From Shewanella sp. AS1 (GTDB lineage: Bacteria; Pseudomonadota; Gammaproteobacteria; Enterobacterales; Shewanellaceae), in the NCBI RefSeq assembly GCF_021412565.1, contig NZ_JAKCLJ010000004.1, positions 228,656 to 292,655 of the forward strand: a stretch of 64,000 nt of DNA. The letters are read 5' to 3'. How positions within the stretch are numbered: position 1 is the first letter of the stretch; every line of letters begins with the position of its first letter. Shown here in pieces: positions 45,838 to 56,617 of the stretch. Position numbers and translations under genes: made by a program. The notes under the pieces are model-generated. The model ran no database searches. It saw only the letters and a list, made by a program, of their open reading frames with translations, and was not told the DNA's origin.

Positions 45838-47274
45838 CTATTGTGGTAGGGTTGAGTCTGCGATTCTTGCGTCCTCAACTTGCTCTGCAGTCTGCTGGTG
45901 ATGACTGGCCATATCTTGGTTCAGTTCATTACTCTGATTATCCACCCAGATGAGTGTATCGTAATAGCGGCGAATATTTTCAACATACTGCACAGCTTCA
46001 CTGCCTCTGGCATAACCGTAGCGAGTGTGTCTGTAGTAGCTGCGTTTTTGCAGAAGGGGCAGTACATGTTTGATATCCCGCCAGGCACTGGGATTCATCC
46101 CCATGGATTGTGCCAGTTTTCTCGCATCTTCAACATGACCAAAGCCAATATTATAGGACGCCAAGGCAAACCACATACGCTGACTCTCGGGTATAGAATC
46201 GGGCAGCCTTTGTAAAATCTTGTTGAGGTATTTGGCGCCGCCCCGAATGCTCTCTTTCGGATCGAGTCGGTTTGCTACCCCCATCTGCTTGGCCGTGGGC
46301 AGTGTCAGCATCATTAAACCTCGTACCCCAGTGGGGGAGCGGGCATTGGGATTCCAGTGGGACTCCTGATAGGCGGTGGCGGCCAGTTTTCGCCAGTCGA
46401 TCTCCCCAGCGTACTGTTCGAAATGCTCACGGTATCTGGGCAGTTTATTGTCTATGGCTCGTAAAAATGCACGGGTATCGACGTAGTCGAAACGCTTAAT
46501 GTGGGCAAAATATTTTTCGTTCAGATGCGCTAAAGTGCCAGAACGTTTCTGCTCATGCCAGAAATCAAGCAGATGACTCATCAGCTTGTCACTGTTCTTG
46601 GGTGGCAGAAGCCAGACTACAGCCTGATTTTTACGCAAGATCGGGCCGGCTCTGAGTTCGGGCATGAAACGGCGATTGATATCAAAGGTGGTTGAGTCGG
46701 CAATGGTATAGGTGATCTCATTGCGGGCGATCATGGCCAGCAGCTCTTCGCTGTCCTTGTCGCTGTACTGTTTCCATCTGAGTTCAGGGTAGGTCTTATG
46801 TAAACTGGCTAAGGTTTCCACAAAGGAGGAGTCGGCAATTACAGTGACATGATCCTCCAGATGATTAATATCTTTGGGACGTTTTACGCCCTGTTTGTAA
46901 ACCAGCAGCTGATTAACATAGTAGAGCGGCGGCCCTAAACGGAACTGCTCGCGGCGATAGTCGGTATCGGCCATGCCTGCGGCGATAAGGTCGATGTCAC
47001 CATCGCGCAGTGCATTATAGAGATCATGGATACTGTCATAAGGCTTCATATTGAGTTTCAGCCCAAGATAATCGGCGAAGCGCACCGCCATTTCGTAGTC
47101 GAATCCCGCGAGCCCCTGGCCTGTGGTGACATAGATCTGGGTGCCATAGAGGGTGCCGACATTAAGCTGGGTTTTGGCGGGCGTGACCGCAACCATGCTC
47201 GTTTGTTCCACAGTCGATCGCTGACAGGAAGTCAGTAGGATCAAACAGATGAAAACAAACAGGTAATGTTTCAT
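45838..47274 (-). CDS. mltF: Membrane-bound lytic murein transglycosylase F
   Basis: MltF cleaves peptidoglycan glycan strands at the outer membrane. The 478-residue lipoprotein has lipobox LTSC (about 14-17), then a periplasmic solute-binding-like domain (about 40-265: [36 protein letters not shown]). A C-terminal SLT domain carries catalytic Glu in [25 protein letters not shown]. Its length is typical. It is divergent from purL, as in many gammaproteobacteria. Confidence 0.95.
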   Translation of the reverse strand: MKHYLFVFICLILLTSCQRSTVEQTSMVAVTPAKTQLNVGTLYGTQIYVTTGQGLAGFDYEMAVRFADYLGLKLNMKPYDSIHDLYNALRDGDIDLIAAGMADTDYRREQFRLGPPLYYVNQLLVYKQGVKRPKDINHLEDHVTVIADSSFVETLASLHKTYPELRWKQYSDKDSEELLAMIARNEITYTIADSTTFDINRRFMPELRAGPILRKNQAVVWLLPPKNSDKLMSHLLDFWHEQKRSGTLAHLNEKYFAHIKRFDYVDTRAFLRAIDNKLPRYREHFEQYAGEIDWRKLAATAYQESHWNPNARSPTGVRGLMMLTLPTAKQMGVANRLDPKESIRGGAKYLNKILQRLPDSIPESQRMWFALASYNIGFGHVEDARKLAQSMGMNPSAWRDIKHVLPLLQKRSYYRHTRYGYARGSEAVQYVENIRRYYDTLIWVDNQSNELNQDMASHHQQTAEQVEDARIADSTLPQ

Positions 47275-47577
47275 TAACGTACTATTTTTATTCCGGTTTT
47301 TAGAAGGCGGTCAAAAAGTGTATCACAGGTTATTTAAACCCAAAAACAGATAAATTGATAGCCTGACATCTACATCTAAGCATACTCATTTTTCGTGATT
47401 AGGCTCACTTAATTATGGGGTAATTTTTAGGCGGCGTAGGAGTTTCTTAATCACATAAGTCGAATAATCGGGAAAGTGTGTTTTGTAGTGACTCTACGGG
47501 TGATTTGTCGGCAACATTTCCCTATAATAGCGCCAGTTCTGACCCTTCAATTATAATTTATAAGGTAAAAAGACGTG
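47275..47577. promoter_or_regulatory. mltF/purL divergent promoter region
   Basis: A 303-base gap. A TATAAT lies at 47523-47528, 50 bases before purL. No well-spaced -35 and no clear PurR palindrome are visible. Confidence 0.45.
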
Positions 47578-50500
47578 ATGGAAATCATCCGCGGAGCCCC
47601 TGCATTATCAGCATTTAGAGTTCAGAAACTGATGGAAGCCTGTGAAAATACAGCACTTCCTGTTAAAGATATCTATGCTGAATTCGTTCATTTAGCCGAT
47701 TTAACTGCTGCATTAGATGCCAGCGAAACCGAACAATTGGCTAAGCTGTTGACCTATGGCCCTGCTATCGAAGCGCATACGCCAGAAGGTACCTTGTATT
47801 TTGTGACTCCCCGCCCCGGCACCATTTCACCCTGGTCATCAAAAGCGACCGATATCGCCCATAACTGTGGTTTAGATAAGGTGAAGCGTCTGGAGCGCGG
47901 CATAGCTTACTATGTGCAGAGCGACAGCCTGAGCGCTGAGCAGCACAAGCAGCTTGCAGCTTTACTGCATGATCGTATGGTCGAAGTGATCTTAGATGAT
48001 TTCGAGCAGGCGCAAACCCTGTTTGCTCGTACCGCACCTGCCGAATTTACCAGCGTGGATATTCTCGGCCAAGGTAAGCAGGCGCTGGAAGAGGCCAATC
48101 TTAGATTAGGTCTGGCCCTGGCTGCCGATGAGATAGATTATCTGGTTGAGAATTTTACTCGCCTGGGTCGTAACCCCAATGATGTCGAGCTGATGATGTT
48201 TGCCCAGGCAAACTCAGAGCATTGCCGTCATAAAATTTTCAATGCCGATTGGACGATTGACGGTGAAGTGCAGCCAAAGTCATTGTTCAAGATGATTAAG
48301 AACACTTTCGAGAAAACCCCAGACTATGTGTTATCTGCCTATAAAGATAACGCAGCCGTCATGGAAGGCTCGATTGCAGGGCGTTTCTTCCCTGAACAAA
48401 ACGGTGTGTACAGTTATCACACTGAGCCTATGCATGTGTTGATGAAGGTAGAAACCCACAACCACCCAACAGCAATCAGCCCCTATCCGGGGGCGGCAAC
48501 CGGTTCTGGCGGCGAGATCCGCGATGAAGGCGCAACCGGTCGTGGCTCTAAACCTAAGGCGGGCTTAACCGGCTTTAGCGTCTCTAACCTCAATATCCCA
48601 GGTTTTGTGCAGCCATGGGAAGGGGATTACGGTAAGCCGGATCGCATCGTCAATGCCCTCGATATCATGACCGAAGGTCCACTGGGCGGCGCGGCATTTA
48701 ACAATGAATTTGGTCGTCCTGCTCTCTTAGGTTATTTCCGTACCTATGAGCAGCAAGTTAGCAGCCACAACGGCGTCGAGGTGCGTGGTTACCACAAGCC
48801 AATTATGCTGGCTGGTGGTCTGGGTAATATCCGTGAAGAGCACGTTCAGAAGGGTGAGATCACCGTTGGCGCCAAGCTGATTGTGCTGGGTGGCCCTGCG
48901 ATGAATATCGGTCTGGGTGGCGGCGCGGCCTCTTCTATGGCGTCGGGTCAGTCCAGCGAAGATTTAGATTTTGCTTCAGTGCAACGCGAAAACCCAGAGA
49001 TGGAGCGTCGCTGTCAAGAGGTGATCGACCGCTGCTGGCAGATGGGCGAAGCCAACCCAATCCAATTTATCCATGACGTGGGCGCGGGCGGTCTGTCGAA
49101 TGCCTTCCCTGAGTTGGTGAACGACGGTGGTCGCGGCGGTAAGTTTGAACTGCGTAACGTGCCATCGGATGAGCCTGGCATGAGCCCGCTTGAGATCTGG
49201 TGTAACGAATCACAGGAGCGTTATGTGCTCTCGGTTGCACCTGAGAATCTTGAGCTGTTCACCGCGATTTGTGAGCGTGAGCGCGCGCCATTTGCGGTAG
49301 TCGGTGAAGCGACGCAGGAGCGTCATCTGTCACTGTCTGATACCCATTTTGATAACAAACCTATCGACTTGCCACTGGAAGTCTTGTTAGGTAAAGCGCC
49401 AAAGATGAGCCGCGATGTGGTCTCGCAAAAGGCGGTCTCACCTGCGCTGGATGAAAGCGGTATCGATCTTAAAGACGCGGTACGCCGTGTGCTGCGTCTG
49501 CCAACTGTGGCCGAGAAAACCTTCCTTATCACCATTGGTGATCGCAGCGTAACTGGTCTGGTGAATCGCGATCAGATGGTTGGTCCTTGGCAGGTGCCGG
49601 TTGCTGACTGTGCGGTAACCGCATCTAGCTTCGATACTTACAACGGTGAAGTGATGTCTATGGGCGAGCGTACACCGCTGGCGCTGCTGGACTTTGGTGC
49701 CTCTGCCCGTATGGCGGTGGCCGAGTCAATCATGAACCTGGCCGGTGCCGATATCGGTTCATTCAAGCGCATTAAGCTGTCGGCCAACTGGATGTCGGCC
49801 GCGGGTCACCCGGGTGAAGATGCCGGTCTTTACGAAGCGGTGAAAGCCGTGGGTGAAGAGCTGTGTCCCGAGCTGGATTTGACCATCCCTGTGGGTAAAG
49901 ACTCTATGTCGATGAAGACCGCCTGGCAGGATCAGGGTGTCGATAAAGCCGTTACCGCGCCAATGTCGCTGGTGATCACCGCCTTTGGTGTGGTGCAGGA
50001 TATTCGTAAGACAGTGACCCCTGAGCTGAGAACAGATAAGGGCGATACCGAACTCCTTCTGGTGGACCTAAGCAGTGGCAACAGTCGTTTAGGCGGCTCA
50101 TGTCTGGCACAGGTTTACAGTCAGTTGGGTGACAAGGCGCCGGATCTCGACGATGCTGCGCTGCTGCGTGGTTTCTTCGAAGTGACTCAGGCCCTGGTCA
50201 ATGATAAGGCGATTATCGCCTATCACGATCGCAGTGATGGCGGCCTGTTCACTACCTTAGTCGAGATGGCCTTTGCCGGTAACACAGGTTTAGAGGTTAA
50301 CCTTGAAGCCCTCTCAGGCAGCCATTTAGCGCGTCTGTTCAACGAAGAATTGGGCGCAGTTATCCAGGTGAGTAGCGCACAAGCCGATGCAATCAAGGCG
50401 CAGTATCAAGCCGCAGGTGTGGCTTGTTACGCCATTGCTAAGCCAGTGGCTGGCGATGAGATTGTCATTCGTGATGGTGAAACCCAGGTTTTGGCTGAGT

Positions 50501-51459
50501 CTCGCACTGAGCTGAGAACCATCTGGGCTGAAACTACTTACCGTATGCAGGCGATGCGTGATAACCCAGAATGTGCCCTCGAAGAGTTCAAACTCAAGCA
50601 GGTGCCAGATGCGCCGGGTTTGACTGTGGATCTGAAATTCGACCCCAGCGAAGATGTTGCCGCGCCTTATATCCTTAAAGGCGCAGCGCCTAAGATGGCA
50701 ATCCTGCGTGAGCAGGGCGTTAACTCGCATATCGAGATGGCGGCAGCATTTGATCGTGCCGGTTTTGAGAGCCGCGATGTGCACATGTCGGATATCCTCT
50801 CAGGCCGCATCAGCCTAGAAGAGTTCCAGGGCTTAGTGGCTTGTGGTGGCTTCTCTTACGGTGACGTACTGGGTGCAGGTGAAGGCTGGGCTAAGTCGAT
50901 TCTGTTTAATGCCCGTGCCCGCGAGCAGTTCAGCCGCTTCTTCGAGCGTCAAAACAGCTTCGCCCTTGGGGTATGTAACGGTTGTCAGATGTTGTCTAAC
51001 CTGAAAGATATCATTCCAGGCACTGAGCACTGGCCGCACTTCGTGCGTAACCGTTCTGAGCGATTCGAAGCGCGTTTCAGCCTGGTGGAAGTACAAAAGA
51101 GTCCATCACTCTTCTTCCAAGGCATGGAAGGCTCACGTATGCCGATCGCCGTGTCTCACGGTGAAGGGCGCGCCGAGTTTGCCTCTCAAGCTGCATTAGC
51201 GGGTGCAGAGGCTTCAGGCACTATCGCACTGCGTTATGTCAATGGACATGGTCAGGTGGCGACTCAGTATCCTGAAAACCCCAACGGCTCGCCAAATGGT
51301 TTGTCGGGGATCTGTAGTACGGATGGCCGCGTGACCATCATGATGCCACACCCTGAGCGTGTGTTCAGAACCGTGGCTAACTCCTGGCATCCTGATGAGT
51401 GGGGTGAAGATAGCCCATGGATGAGAATGTTCAGAAATGCGCGGGTTAAATTAGGTTAA
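47578..51459 (+). CDS. purL: Phosphoribosylformylglycinamidine synthase
   Basis: PurL makes FGAM from FGAR, glutamine and ATP, the fourth step of purine synthesis. The large single-chain form (about 1293 residues) is present, with an N-terminal PurS-like part and two AIRS-like ATPase halves ([36 protein letters not shown]). The C-terminal glutaminase has Cys in GVCNGCQML and the His/Glu pair in [10 protein letters not shown] choose the ATG at 47578 ([14 protein letters not shown]); a GTG at 47575 is adjacent. A terminator follows. Confidence 0.97.
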   Translation: MEIIRGAPALSAFRVQKLMEACENTALPVKDIYAEFVHLADLTAALDASETEQLAKLLTYGPAIEAHTPEGTLYFVTPRPGTISPWSSKATDIAHNCGLDKVKRLERGIAYYVQSDSLSAEQHKQLAALLHDRMVEVILDDFEQAQTLFARTAPAEFTSVDILGQGKQALEEANLRLGLALAADEIDYLVENFTRLGRNPNDVELMMFAQANSEHCRHKIFNADWTIDGEVQPKSLFKMIKNTFEKTPDYVLSAYKDNAAVMEGSIAGRFFPEQNGVYSYHTEPMHVLMKVETHNHPTAISPYPGAATGSGGEIRDEGATGRGSKPKAGLTGFSVSNLNIPGFVQPWEGDYGKPDRIVNALDIMTEGPLGGAAFNNEFGRPALLGYFRTYEQQVSSHNGVEVRGYHKPIMLAGGLGNIREEHVQKGEITVGAKLIVLGGPAMNIGLGGGAASSMASGQSSEDLDFASVQRENPEMERRCQEVIDRCWQMGEANPIQFIHDVGAGGLSNAFPELVNDGGRGGKFELRNVPSDEPGMSPLEIWCNESQERYVLSVAPENLELFTAICERERAPFAVVGEATQERHLSLSDTHFDNKPIDLPLEVLLGKAPKMSRDVVSQKAVSPALDESGIDLKDAVRRVLRLPTVAEKTFLITIGDRSVTGLVNRDQMVGPWQVPVADCAVTASSFDTYNGEVMSMGERTPLALLDFGASARMAVAESIMNLAGADIGSFKRIKLSANWMSAAGHPGEDAGLYEAVKAVGEELCPELDLTIPVGKDSMSMKTAWQDQGVDKAVTAPMSLVITAFGVVQDIRKTVTPELRTDKGDTELLLVDLSSGNSRLGGSCLAQVYSQLGDKAPDLDDAALLRGFFEVTQALVNDKAIIAYHDRSDGGLFTTLVEMAFAGNTGLEVNLEALSGSHLARLFNEELGAVIQVSSAQADAIKAQYQAAGVACYAIAKPVAGDEIVIRDGETQVLAESRTELRTIWAETTYRMQAMRDNPECALEEFKLKQVPDAPGLTVDLKFDPSEDVAAPYILKGAAPKMAILREQGVNSHIEMAAAFDRAGFESRDVHMSDILSGRISLEEFQGLVACGGFSYGDVLGAGEGWAKSILFNARAREQFSRFFERQNSFALGVCNGCQMLSNLKDIIPGTEHWPHFVRNRSERFEARFSLVEVQKSPSLFFQGMEGSRMPIAVSHGEGRAEFASQAALAGAEASGTIALRYVNGHGQVATQYPENPNGSPNGLSGICSTDGRVTIMMPHPERVFRTVANSWHPDEWGEDSPWMRMFRNARVKLG

Positions 51460-51488
51460 GCTAAACTGACTTAAGCACTTCAGCTTGC

Positions 51489-51522
51489 TAAAAGGGTCTC
51501 GAAAATTCGAGGCCCTTTTTTA
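51489..51522 (+). terminator. Terminator of purL
   Basis: AAGGGTCTCGAA and TTCGAGGCCCTT pair around AA with one mismatch, followed by TTTTATT. Confidence 0.9.
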
Positions 51523-51826
51523 TTGTCCGAGAAAAGACAAGTAAAAACCAATTAAAAATAGAAGCTTATAGCTTGCTTAGTATATCGACTCATACTAAAC
51601 AAGTGTGAAAAACCATTTATACAAATTTTTAACCTGTATGGGGTAAATCTACACTTAATGACATGCCTGGTAGAAAATGAGTGAGATTGGTCATCGACTG
51701 CTAAACTCATTTTAGTTTGCAGTGCTTTATCAGCAGTTTTTCAGAATATAGAGGGGAACAAGCAGAAAGACTTGAGCTGTCATTGGTGCTAAAGCCTTCC
51801 TGCTGTTTAAATATGATTTTGCTTAA

Positions 51827-51913
51827 CTAGCTGGGTTTGCGCTCTCTGGCGCTGTATAGCTCGGCGAAAGCGGGCTGATAATGCTTGATTAAGCGTTCGA
51901 ATAATTGAGTCAT
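51827..51913 (-). CDS. Possible 28-residue small protein
   Basis: On the minus strand a GGAG site 8 bases before the ATG at 51913 precedes a 28-codon frame (MTQLFERLIKHYQPAFAELY, then a basic tail) ending at 51827. An amphipathic helix is plausible. It lies in the long gap before cydA. Support is the ribosome-binding site alone. Confidence 0.35.
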   Translation of the reverse strand: MTQLFERLIKHYQPAFAELYSARERKPS

Positions 51914-52697
51914 ACTAATATCTCCACACAGTGATAGTTGATGTGAGCGGAGCTGAATCAAGCCAGAATCGATGGGATCTTGGCTGTCATCTCCTAAATT
52001 CGAGCGCATTCTAGTCTGGGTGATAAAATCAGGCAAATGATAAAAATTGTAATTTATTCATTATAAAAACTAATCTATTTTTATATTTTTATTTAGATAG
52101 TATGCTTAATTTGTAATTAAGCTATTGTTTTATAGTGTTTTTATTTCATGTATTGTTTTTTTGTATTGTTATATATTCTTTGTTAAATTTTGTTTTTTAG
52201 TGATTTTTGGCGGTTTATTGCTTGCATCTGGCTAATGTGGGTTTAATTTATGTTTTTTGTGTCTTGATGCTGCTGCCTAACACTGCGTTGAGTCTGTGTC
52301 AATGCGGTGATTGTGTGAAATGTGTGCTTGGCCGCAAAACCGCTTGCTTCTGTTTTGTTTGATTGATTTGAGTCAAATTGAGATGGTATAAAATACGACG
52401 TAAAACTCTTACAGACATGATGTAAGCGACTGATAAAAAAGTTTAAATTTGATTGGTTTTGCATAGTGTTTGATGTGAGTCACACGCTTGTGCTTTTCGT
52501 GATTTAAGTCTTTTATTTAATGGTTAAGTATTGGTTTTAGCTGCTGTTCGATGCAAGTTGGACGAAATGTGAGTTTTTGGCGTTTTGTGAGGCCTATGCC
52601 GAGCAAACTGGTTATTAATAATAAAATTCCAATTTAGGCGTTTCTCAGTGACCCTATATTCACACTTGGGAAATGATCACCACCTAAGGAGTCAATG
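51914..52697. promoter_or_regulatory. Long AT-rich leader of cydABX
   Basis: No gene is evident between the small ORF and cydA. The strand is very T-rich on its left part. An FNR/CRP-type site and a TATAAA lie at 52363-52392, and GTTATTAATAATAAA (52609-52623) resembles an ArcA box. The start of transcription may therefore lie about 300 bases before the gene. Confidence 0.45.
52363..52376 (+). promoter_or_regulatory. FNR-type operator upstream of cydA
   Basis: TTGATTTGAGTCAA matches the FNR consensus TTGAT-N4-ATCAA at 9 of 10 defined positions. A TATAAA follows at 52387. It fits oxygen-responsive control of cytochrome bd. Confidence 0.55.
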
Positions 52698-54254
52698 ATG
52701 ATTGTTGAAGAGGTTGTAGAGCTCTCGCGTTTGCAGTTTGCGCTGACAGCTATGTATCACTTCCTGTTTGTTCCTCTGACCTTGGGGTTAGCATTCTTGC
52801 TGGCCATTATGGAATCACTCTATGTGATGACAGATAAGCAGATCTATAAAGATATGACCAAGTTCTGGGGTAAGCTGTTTGGGATTAACTTTGCCCTGGG
52901 TGTTTCCACAGGTCTGGCGATGGAGTTCCAGTTTGGTACTAACTGGTCTTACTATTCCCATTATGTGGGTGATATCTTCGGCGCCCCCCTCGCCATTGAA
53001 GGTTTGATGGCTTTCTTCCTCGAATCGACACTCGTCGGTATGTTCTTCTTCGGTTGGGATCGTTTCAGTAAGCGTCAGCACTTGGCCATCACCTGGTTGG
53101 TCGCCCTGGGCTCTAACATGTCGGCACTGTGGATTTTGGTGGCGAACGGTTGGATGCAAAACCCTGTCGGTAGCGTATTTAATTATGAAACCATGCGCAT
53201 GGAGATGACCAGTTTTGCCGAGGTGCTGTTTAACCCGGTTGCCCAAGTGAAATTTGTGCATACAGTGGCATCGGGATATGTGGCTGGTGCCATGTTCGTA
53301 TTGGCAATCAGTGCTTACTACATTCTGAAAAAACGCGACCTGCCATTTGCACGTCGCTCATTTGCTATTGCCGCAAGCTTCGGTATGGCATCTATCCTGT
53401 CGGTTATCGTACTGGGTGATGAGTCAGGCTATAAGGTGGGTGAGGTTCAGCGGGTGAAGCTTGCGGCCATTGAAGCCGAGTGGCACACAGAGCCTGCGCC
53501 AGCCGCCTTTACCGCTTTTGGTTTCCCGAATCAGGAAACCATGCATACCGATTTTGCGGTGAAAATTCCTTATGCCATGGGGATAGTTGCAACCCGCTCT
53601 ATCGATGAGCAGGTGACAGGTATTCACGATCTTATTGATGACCACGAGCAGCGGATCCGTAACGGTATGCAGGCCTATGCCATGCTGACCGAGCTGCGCG
53701 CCGGTAATGAAACCCCTGAACTGCGCGCCGCCTTCGAAGAAGCTAAGGTTGATTTAGGCTACGGCTTATTGCTCAAGCGTTATACAGACAAAGTGGTCGA
53801 TGCCACAGAGGAGCAGATTAAAGCGGCTGCTAAGGATTCTATTCCTAAGGTTGCCCCTATGTTCTGGAGCTTCCGTATCATGGTCGGCCTAGGCGTAGTA
53901 ATGCTATTTGTGTTTGCAGTCGCCTTCTGGCAAAGCACGCGTCATCAGATTGAAGAGAAACCTTGGGTGCTTAAAGCGGCGCTGTACAGCCTGCCACTGC
54001 CGTGGATCGCTATCGAGTGTGGTTGGTTTGTTGCCGAATATGGGCGTCAGCCTTGGACTATCTCAGAGGTGCTGCCCACCTTTATGTCGGCGTCCAGCTT
54101 AACTGTGAATGATCTGCTGTTCAGTATCGCCTCAATCACCCTGTTCTACACTGTTCTGCTTGTCATCGAACTGTACCTGATGATTAAGTTTGCCCGCAAA
54201 GGACCGAGCAGTCTGAAGACGGGGCGTTATCACTTTGAAAAGCTAGATGCTTAA
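52698..54254 (+). CDS. cydA: Cytochrome bd ubiquinol oxidase subunit I
   Basis: CydA is the quinol-oxidising, heme-bearing subunit of the high-affinity terminal oxidase in the inner membrane. The 518-residue protein is close to E. coli CydA ([22 protein letters not shown]; heme ligand H21; GRQPW near the end; Q-loop after about 240). It has nine predicted membrane helices. AAGGAG precedes the ATG at 52698 by 6 bases; the ATG at 52695 is too close to it. cydB and cydX follow in one operon. Confidence 0.97.
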   Translation: MIVEEVVELSRLQFALTAMYHFLFVPLTLGLAFLLAIMESLYVMTDKQIYKDMTKFWGKLFGINFALGVSTGLAMEFQFGTNWSYYSHYVGDIFGAPLAIEGLMAFFLESTLVGMFFFGWDRFSKRQHLAITWLVALGSNMSALWILVANGWMQNPVGSVFNYETMRMEMTSFAEVLFNPVAQVKFVHTVASGYVAGAMFVLAISAYYILKKRDLPFARRSFAIAASFGMASILSVIVLGDESGYKVGEVQRVKLAAIEAEWHTEPAPAAFTAFGFPNQETMHTDFAVKIPYAMGIVATRSIDEQVTGIHDLIDDHEQRIRNGMQAYAMLTELRAGNETPELRAAFEEAKVDLGYGLLLKRYTDKVVDATEEQIKAAAKDSIPKVAPMFWSFRIMVGLGVVMLFVFAVAFWQSTRHQIEEKPWVLKAALYSLPLPWIAIECGWFVAEYGRQPWTISEVLPTFMSASSLTVNDLLFSIASITLFYTVLLVIELYLMIKFARKGPSSLKTGRYHFEKLDA

Positions 54255-54269
54255 GCCGGAGATCTGATT

Positions 54270-55409
54270 ATGTTTGATTATGAAATATTAAGATTCATCT
54301 GGTGGGCACTCATTGGTGTGCTATTCATCGGATTTGCAGTGACAGATGGTTTCGATATGGGGGTTGGTGCCTTGTTGCCTATCATAGGCAAGGATGACAC
54401 CGAGCGCCGTATTATGATTAACTCGATTGCACCGCACTGGGATGGTAATCAGGTATGGCTGATCACCGCCGGTGGCGCGCTATTTGCCGCCTGGCCCATG
54501 GTGTATGCGGTCTCTTTCTCTGGCTTCTATATCGCCATGATGCTGGTGCTATTTGCGCTTTTCTTGCGTCCCGTTGGTTTCGATTACCGCTCTAAAATCG
54601 AAGATCCAAAGTGGCGTAAGAGCTGGGACTGGGCACTGTTTGTCGGTGGTTTTGTGCCGCCACTCATCATAGGCGTGGCTTTCGGTAACTTGCTACAAGG
54701 CGTGCCTTTCAATTTCGACGAGTACCTGCGTGCCACATATCATGGCGGCTTGTTCGGCTTGCTTAATCCATTCGGATTGCTAGCAGGTCTGGTGAGTGTG
54801 TCTATGATCATGATGCAAGGTGCATCTTGGCTACAGATGAAAACCGAAGGTGAACTCAGGGTTCGCGCCGCTAAAGCGACTCAAGTGTTTGCTGCACTGG
54901 TGGCTGTGCTGTTCGTCCTGGCGGGAATTTGGTTAGCTAATGGTATCGACGGTTATGTGATCACCTCGGCTATCGATACTCACGGCGCCTCGAATCCAAC
55001 CACCAAGACAGTGGCTGTAGAAGCGGGCGCCTGGTTAGCCAACTATGACAAGTATCCTGTGACCATGTTGTTCCCTGTGCTTGGGGTGATTATGCCGCTG
55101 CTGGCATTGCTGGCCAGTCGCTTCGATCGCTCAGGTTTCGCCTTCCTGTTTAGCTCACTGGCGGTCGCCATGGTTATTTTAACCTGCGGCGCAGCTATGT
55201 TCCCATTCGTGATGCCATCGTCACTGGATCCGAATGTGAGCCTGACTATGTGGGATGCGACAGCAAGCCAGATGACATTAACTGTGATGACCTTTGCGGC
55301 AGTGATTTTTGTCCCTATCGTACTTAGCTACACAGTATGGACTTACCTGAAGATGTTTGGTCGTCTGAGCCGCAACTTCATCGAAAATAACAAGTCGTCA
55401 CTTTACTAA
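54270..55409 (+). CDS. cydB: Cytochrome bd ubiquinol oxidase subunit II
   Basis: CydB is the second membrane subunit of cytochrome bd. The 379-residue protein has eight or nine hydrophobic helices and family stretches FIWWALIGVLFIGFAVTDGFDMGVG, HWDGNQVWLITAGGALFAAWP and FAALVAVLFVLAGIWLA. It begins 15 bases after cydA, with CGGAGA upstream. cydX begins 11 bases after it ends. Confidence 0.97.
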   Translation: MFDYEILRFIWWALIGVLFIGFAVTDGFDMGVGALLPIIGKDDTERRIMINSIAPHWDGNQVWLITAGGALFAAWPMVYAVSFSGFYIAMMLVLFALFLRPVGFDYRSKIEDPKWRKSWDWALFVGGFVPPLIIGVAFGNLLQGVPFNFDEYLRATYHGGLFGLLNPFGLLAGLVSVSMIMMQGASWLQMKTEGELRVRAAKATQVFAALVAVLFVLAGIWLANGIDGYVITSAIDTHGASNPTTKTVAVEAGAWLANYDKYPVTMLFPVLGVIMPLLALLASRFDRSGFAFLFSSLAVAMVILTCGAAMFPFVMPSSLDPNVSLTMWDATASQMTLTVMTFAAVIFVPIVLSYTVWTYLKMFGRLSRNFIENNKSSLY

Positions 55410-55420
55410 GGAGCCGGATT

Positions 55421-55537
55421 ATGTGGTATTTTGCTTGGATATTAGGCATTTTGCTGGCCTGTTCTTTCGGTATTATCAACGCCTTGTGGTTGGAAAATAC
55501 TGAGAACATGGATAGGAGTGCAGAGGAGCAGGATTAA
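55421..55537 (+). CDS. cydX: Cytochrome bd small subunit CydX
   Basis: This 38-residue single-helix subunit starts MWYFAWILGILLACSFGIIN and has WLEN next, the CydX/YbgT pattern. It is needed for stable, active cytochrome bd in E. coli. AAGGAG precedes the ATG. A short Glu/Asp tail ends it, and a terminator follows. Confidence 0.95.
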   Translation: MWYFAWILGILLACSFGIINALWLENTENMDRSAEEQD

Positions 55538-55579
55538 TCCTCTAACCCTCCTGCCTAAGGCAGTTAGCTGTCGATAACA

Positions 55580-55615
55580 CAAGCCCCGCTTTGGCTCTCA
55601 AAGCGGGGCTTTTTG
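55580..55615 (+). terminator. Terminator of cydABX
   Basis: AAGCCCCGCTTTG and CAAAGCGGGGCTT pair around GCTCT and are followed by TTT. Confidence 0.93.
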
Positions 55616-55666
55616 CTTCTTAATACTCCAGTGATATGGCTAATAATGCTTAATGCGACAGCTCAC

Positions 55667-55715
55667 CTGACGTGCAAACACTGCTGCGATGCGCCGCAAG
55701 CACATTCTCGCAGGC
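55667..55715. repeat. Dispersed intergenic repeat, copy 2 (diverged)
   Basis: CTGACGTGCAAACACTG...CGCCGCAAGCACATT...GCAGGCT aligns base by base with 38898-38946, with scattered differences. The palindromic second half seen in copy 1 is absent. It lies in the 410-base gap between cydX and the NYN-like gene; the rest of that gap holds nothing I can support. Confidence 0.65.
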
Positions 55716-55947
55716 TATGTAATCATTGATCTCAGAGGGTATAGGAACTTATCTCAATTTCTTTTCGTTATGTGTTTTTTCCGTGAAGTAAAATCAATAA
55801 GTTTTGTTCCAAAGAGAGCTTGTGTCGTTAAATCATTATCTGAGGGCGTCCATGGAGCCGAGATTAAGATGCGGGACATTTATTGCTAATGTTCGATTGC
55901 TTGTATAACTTTAAAATTTGCTTAGCAAAGGGAAGGCTAGTGATTTT

Positions 55948-56505
55948 ATGAAAATGATATTTGTGGATGCAGAAAATATTGGTCTGAAGGAAATAGAAAA
56001 AGTTAAAGCTACCGCGGTTGATAAAGTGTTTGTATTCTCTAAATCAGAAGCGGTGCAAAGTGTTTGTGAGAAATCTCTTTTTCTCTATCTTTCTGACTAT
56101 CCATCGGGCGCCAATCAAGCTGATTTTTACATCATTGCTTATCTTTCTAGAGTTTTATCAGCCTTAGATAAAAAGCAGTTTGGCACTGTTAATTTTGAGC
56201 TATATAGCAACGATGAGAATTTGATATCTGCTTTTGAATTCCAATGTACACAACTGGGTGCCAGTTCAATTAGTATCAGAACCAAAGACGATACTGTTAT
56301 TCAATTGCCTGCTGTAGCGAAAAAGAGCAATACTCCGCAAGATAAGGTTTTCTCAGCCCTAAGTTCCCCAAAAGCTTTAGACCCAAATCTGCAAAAGCAG
56401 TTGGGTTTATCTAAAGCTGACTTTTCTAAGGCAATAAATGCGCTAACTAAGTCAAAAAAAATTCAACGATCAGCGGAAAGTAAGCGTAAATGGGTTCGTT
56501 GCTAA
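55948..56505 (+). CDS. NYN/PIN-like domain protein with C-terminal winged-helix-like tail
   Basis: The ATG at 55948 gives 185 residues beginning MKMIFVDAENIGLKEIEK. FVDAENI is the usual start of NYN (PIN-superfamily) nuclease domains, with the Asp as metal ligand. DYPSGANQADFYIIAYLSRVL carries the later acidic position. The C-terminal part (PNLQKQLGLSKADFSKAINALTKSKKIQRS...KRKWVR) resembles a winged helix. It probably binds or cuts RNA, but is not recognised further. The TTG at 55918 would add 10 residues. Confidence 0.65.
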   Translation: MKMIFVDAENIGLKEIEKVKATAVDKVFVFSKSEAVQSVCEKSLFLYLSDYPSGANQADFYIIAYLSRVLSALDKKQFGTVNFELYSNDENLISAFEFQCTQLGASSISIRTKDDTVIQLPAVAKKSNTPQDKVFSALSSPKALDPNLQKQLGLSKADFSKAINALTKSKKIQRSAESKRKWVRC

Positions 56506-56521
56506 TAAGTGCTAGAAAAGC

Positions 56522-56540
56522 TAGGTCTACAGTAGACCTA
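56522..56540. other. Perfect 9-bp palindrome
   Basis: TAGGTCTAC-A-GTAGACCTA follows the NYN-like gene. A second, weaker hairpin TGTCC/GGGACA follows at about 56546-56562. It may stabilise the transcript or bind a protein. Confidence 0.6.
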
Positions 56541-56569
56541 TAGTTGTCCTACTACAGGGACATATAAGC

Positions 56570-56596
56570 AAAAAAGCCGCATTAAGCGGCTTTTTT
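56570..56596. terminator. Bidirectional terminator
   Basis: AAAAAAGCCGC and GCGGCTTTTTT pair around ATTAA, serving the NYN-like gene and the convergent MCP gene. Confidence 0.9.
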
Positions 56597-56617
56597 AGTT
56601 CAAGAACATAGCAAGCT

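Noticed and set aside
45741..45953. Hydrophobic 70-residue plus-strand ORF
   Set aside because: It overlaps the 3' end of mltF, has no ribosome-binding site and reflects T-rich DNA.
55689..55889. 66-residue ORF after cydX
   Set aside because: It begins inside a dispersed repeat, has no ribosome-binding site and no family resemblance.
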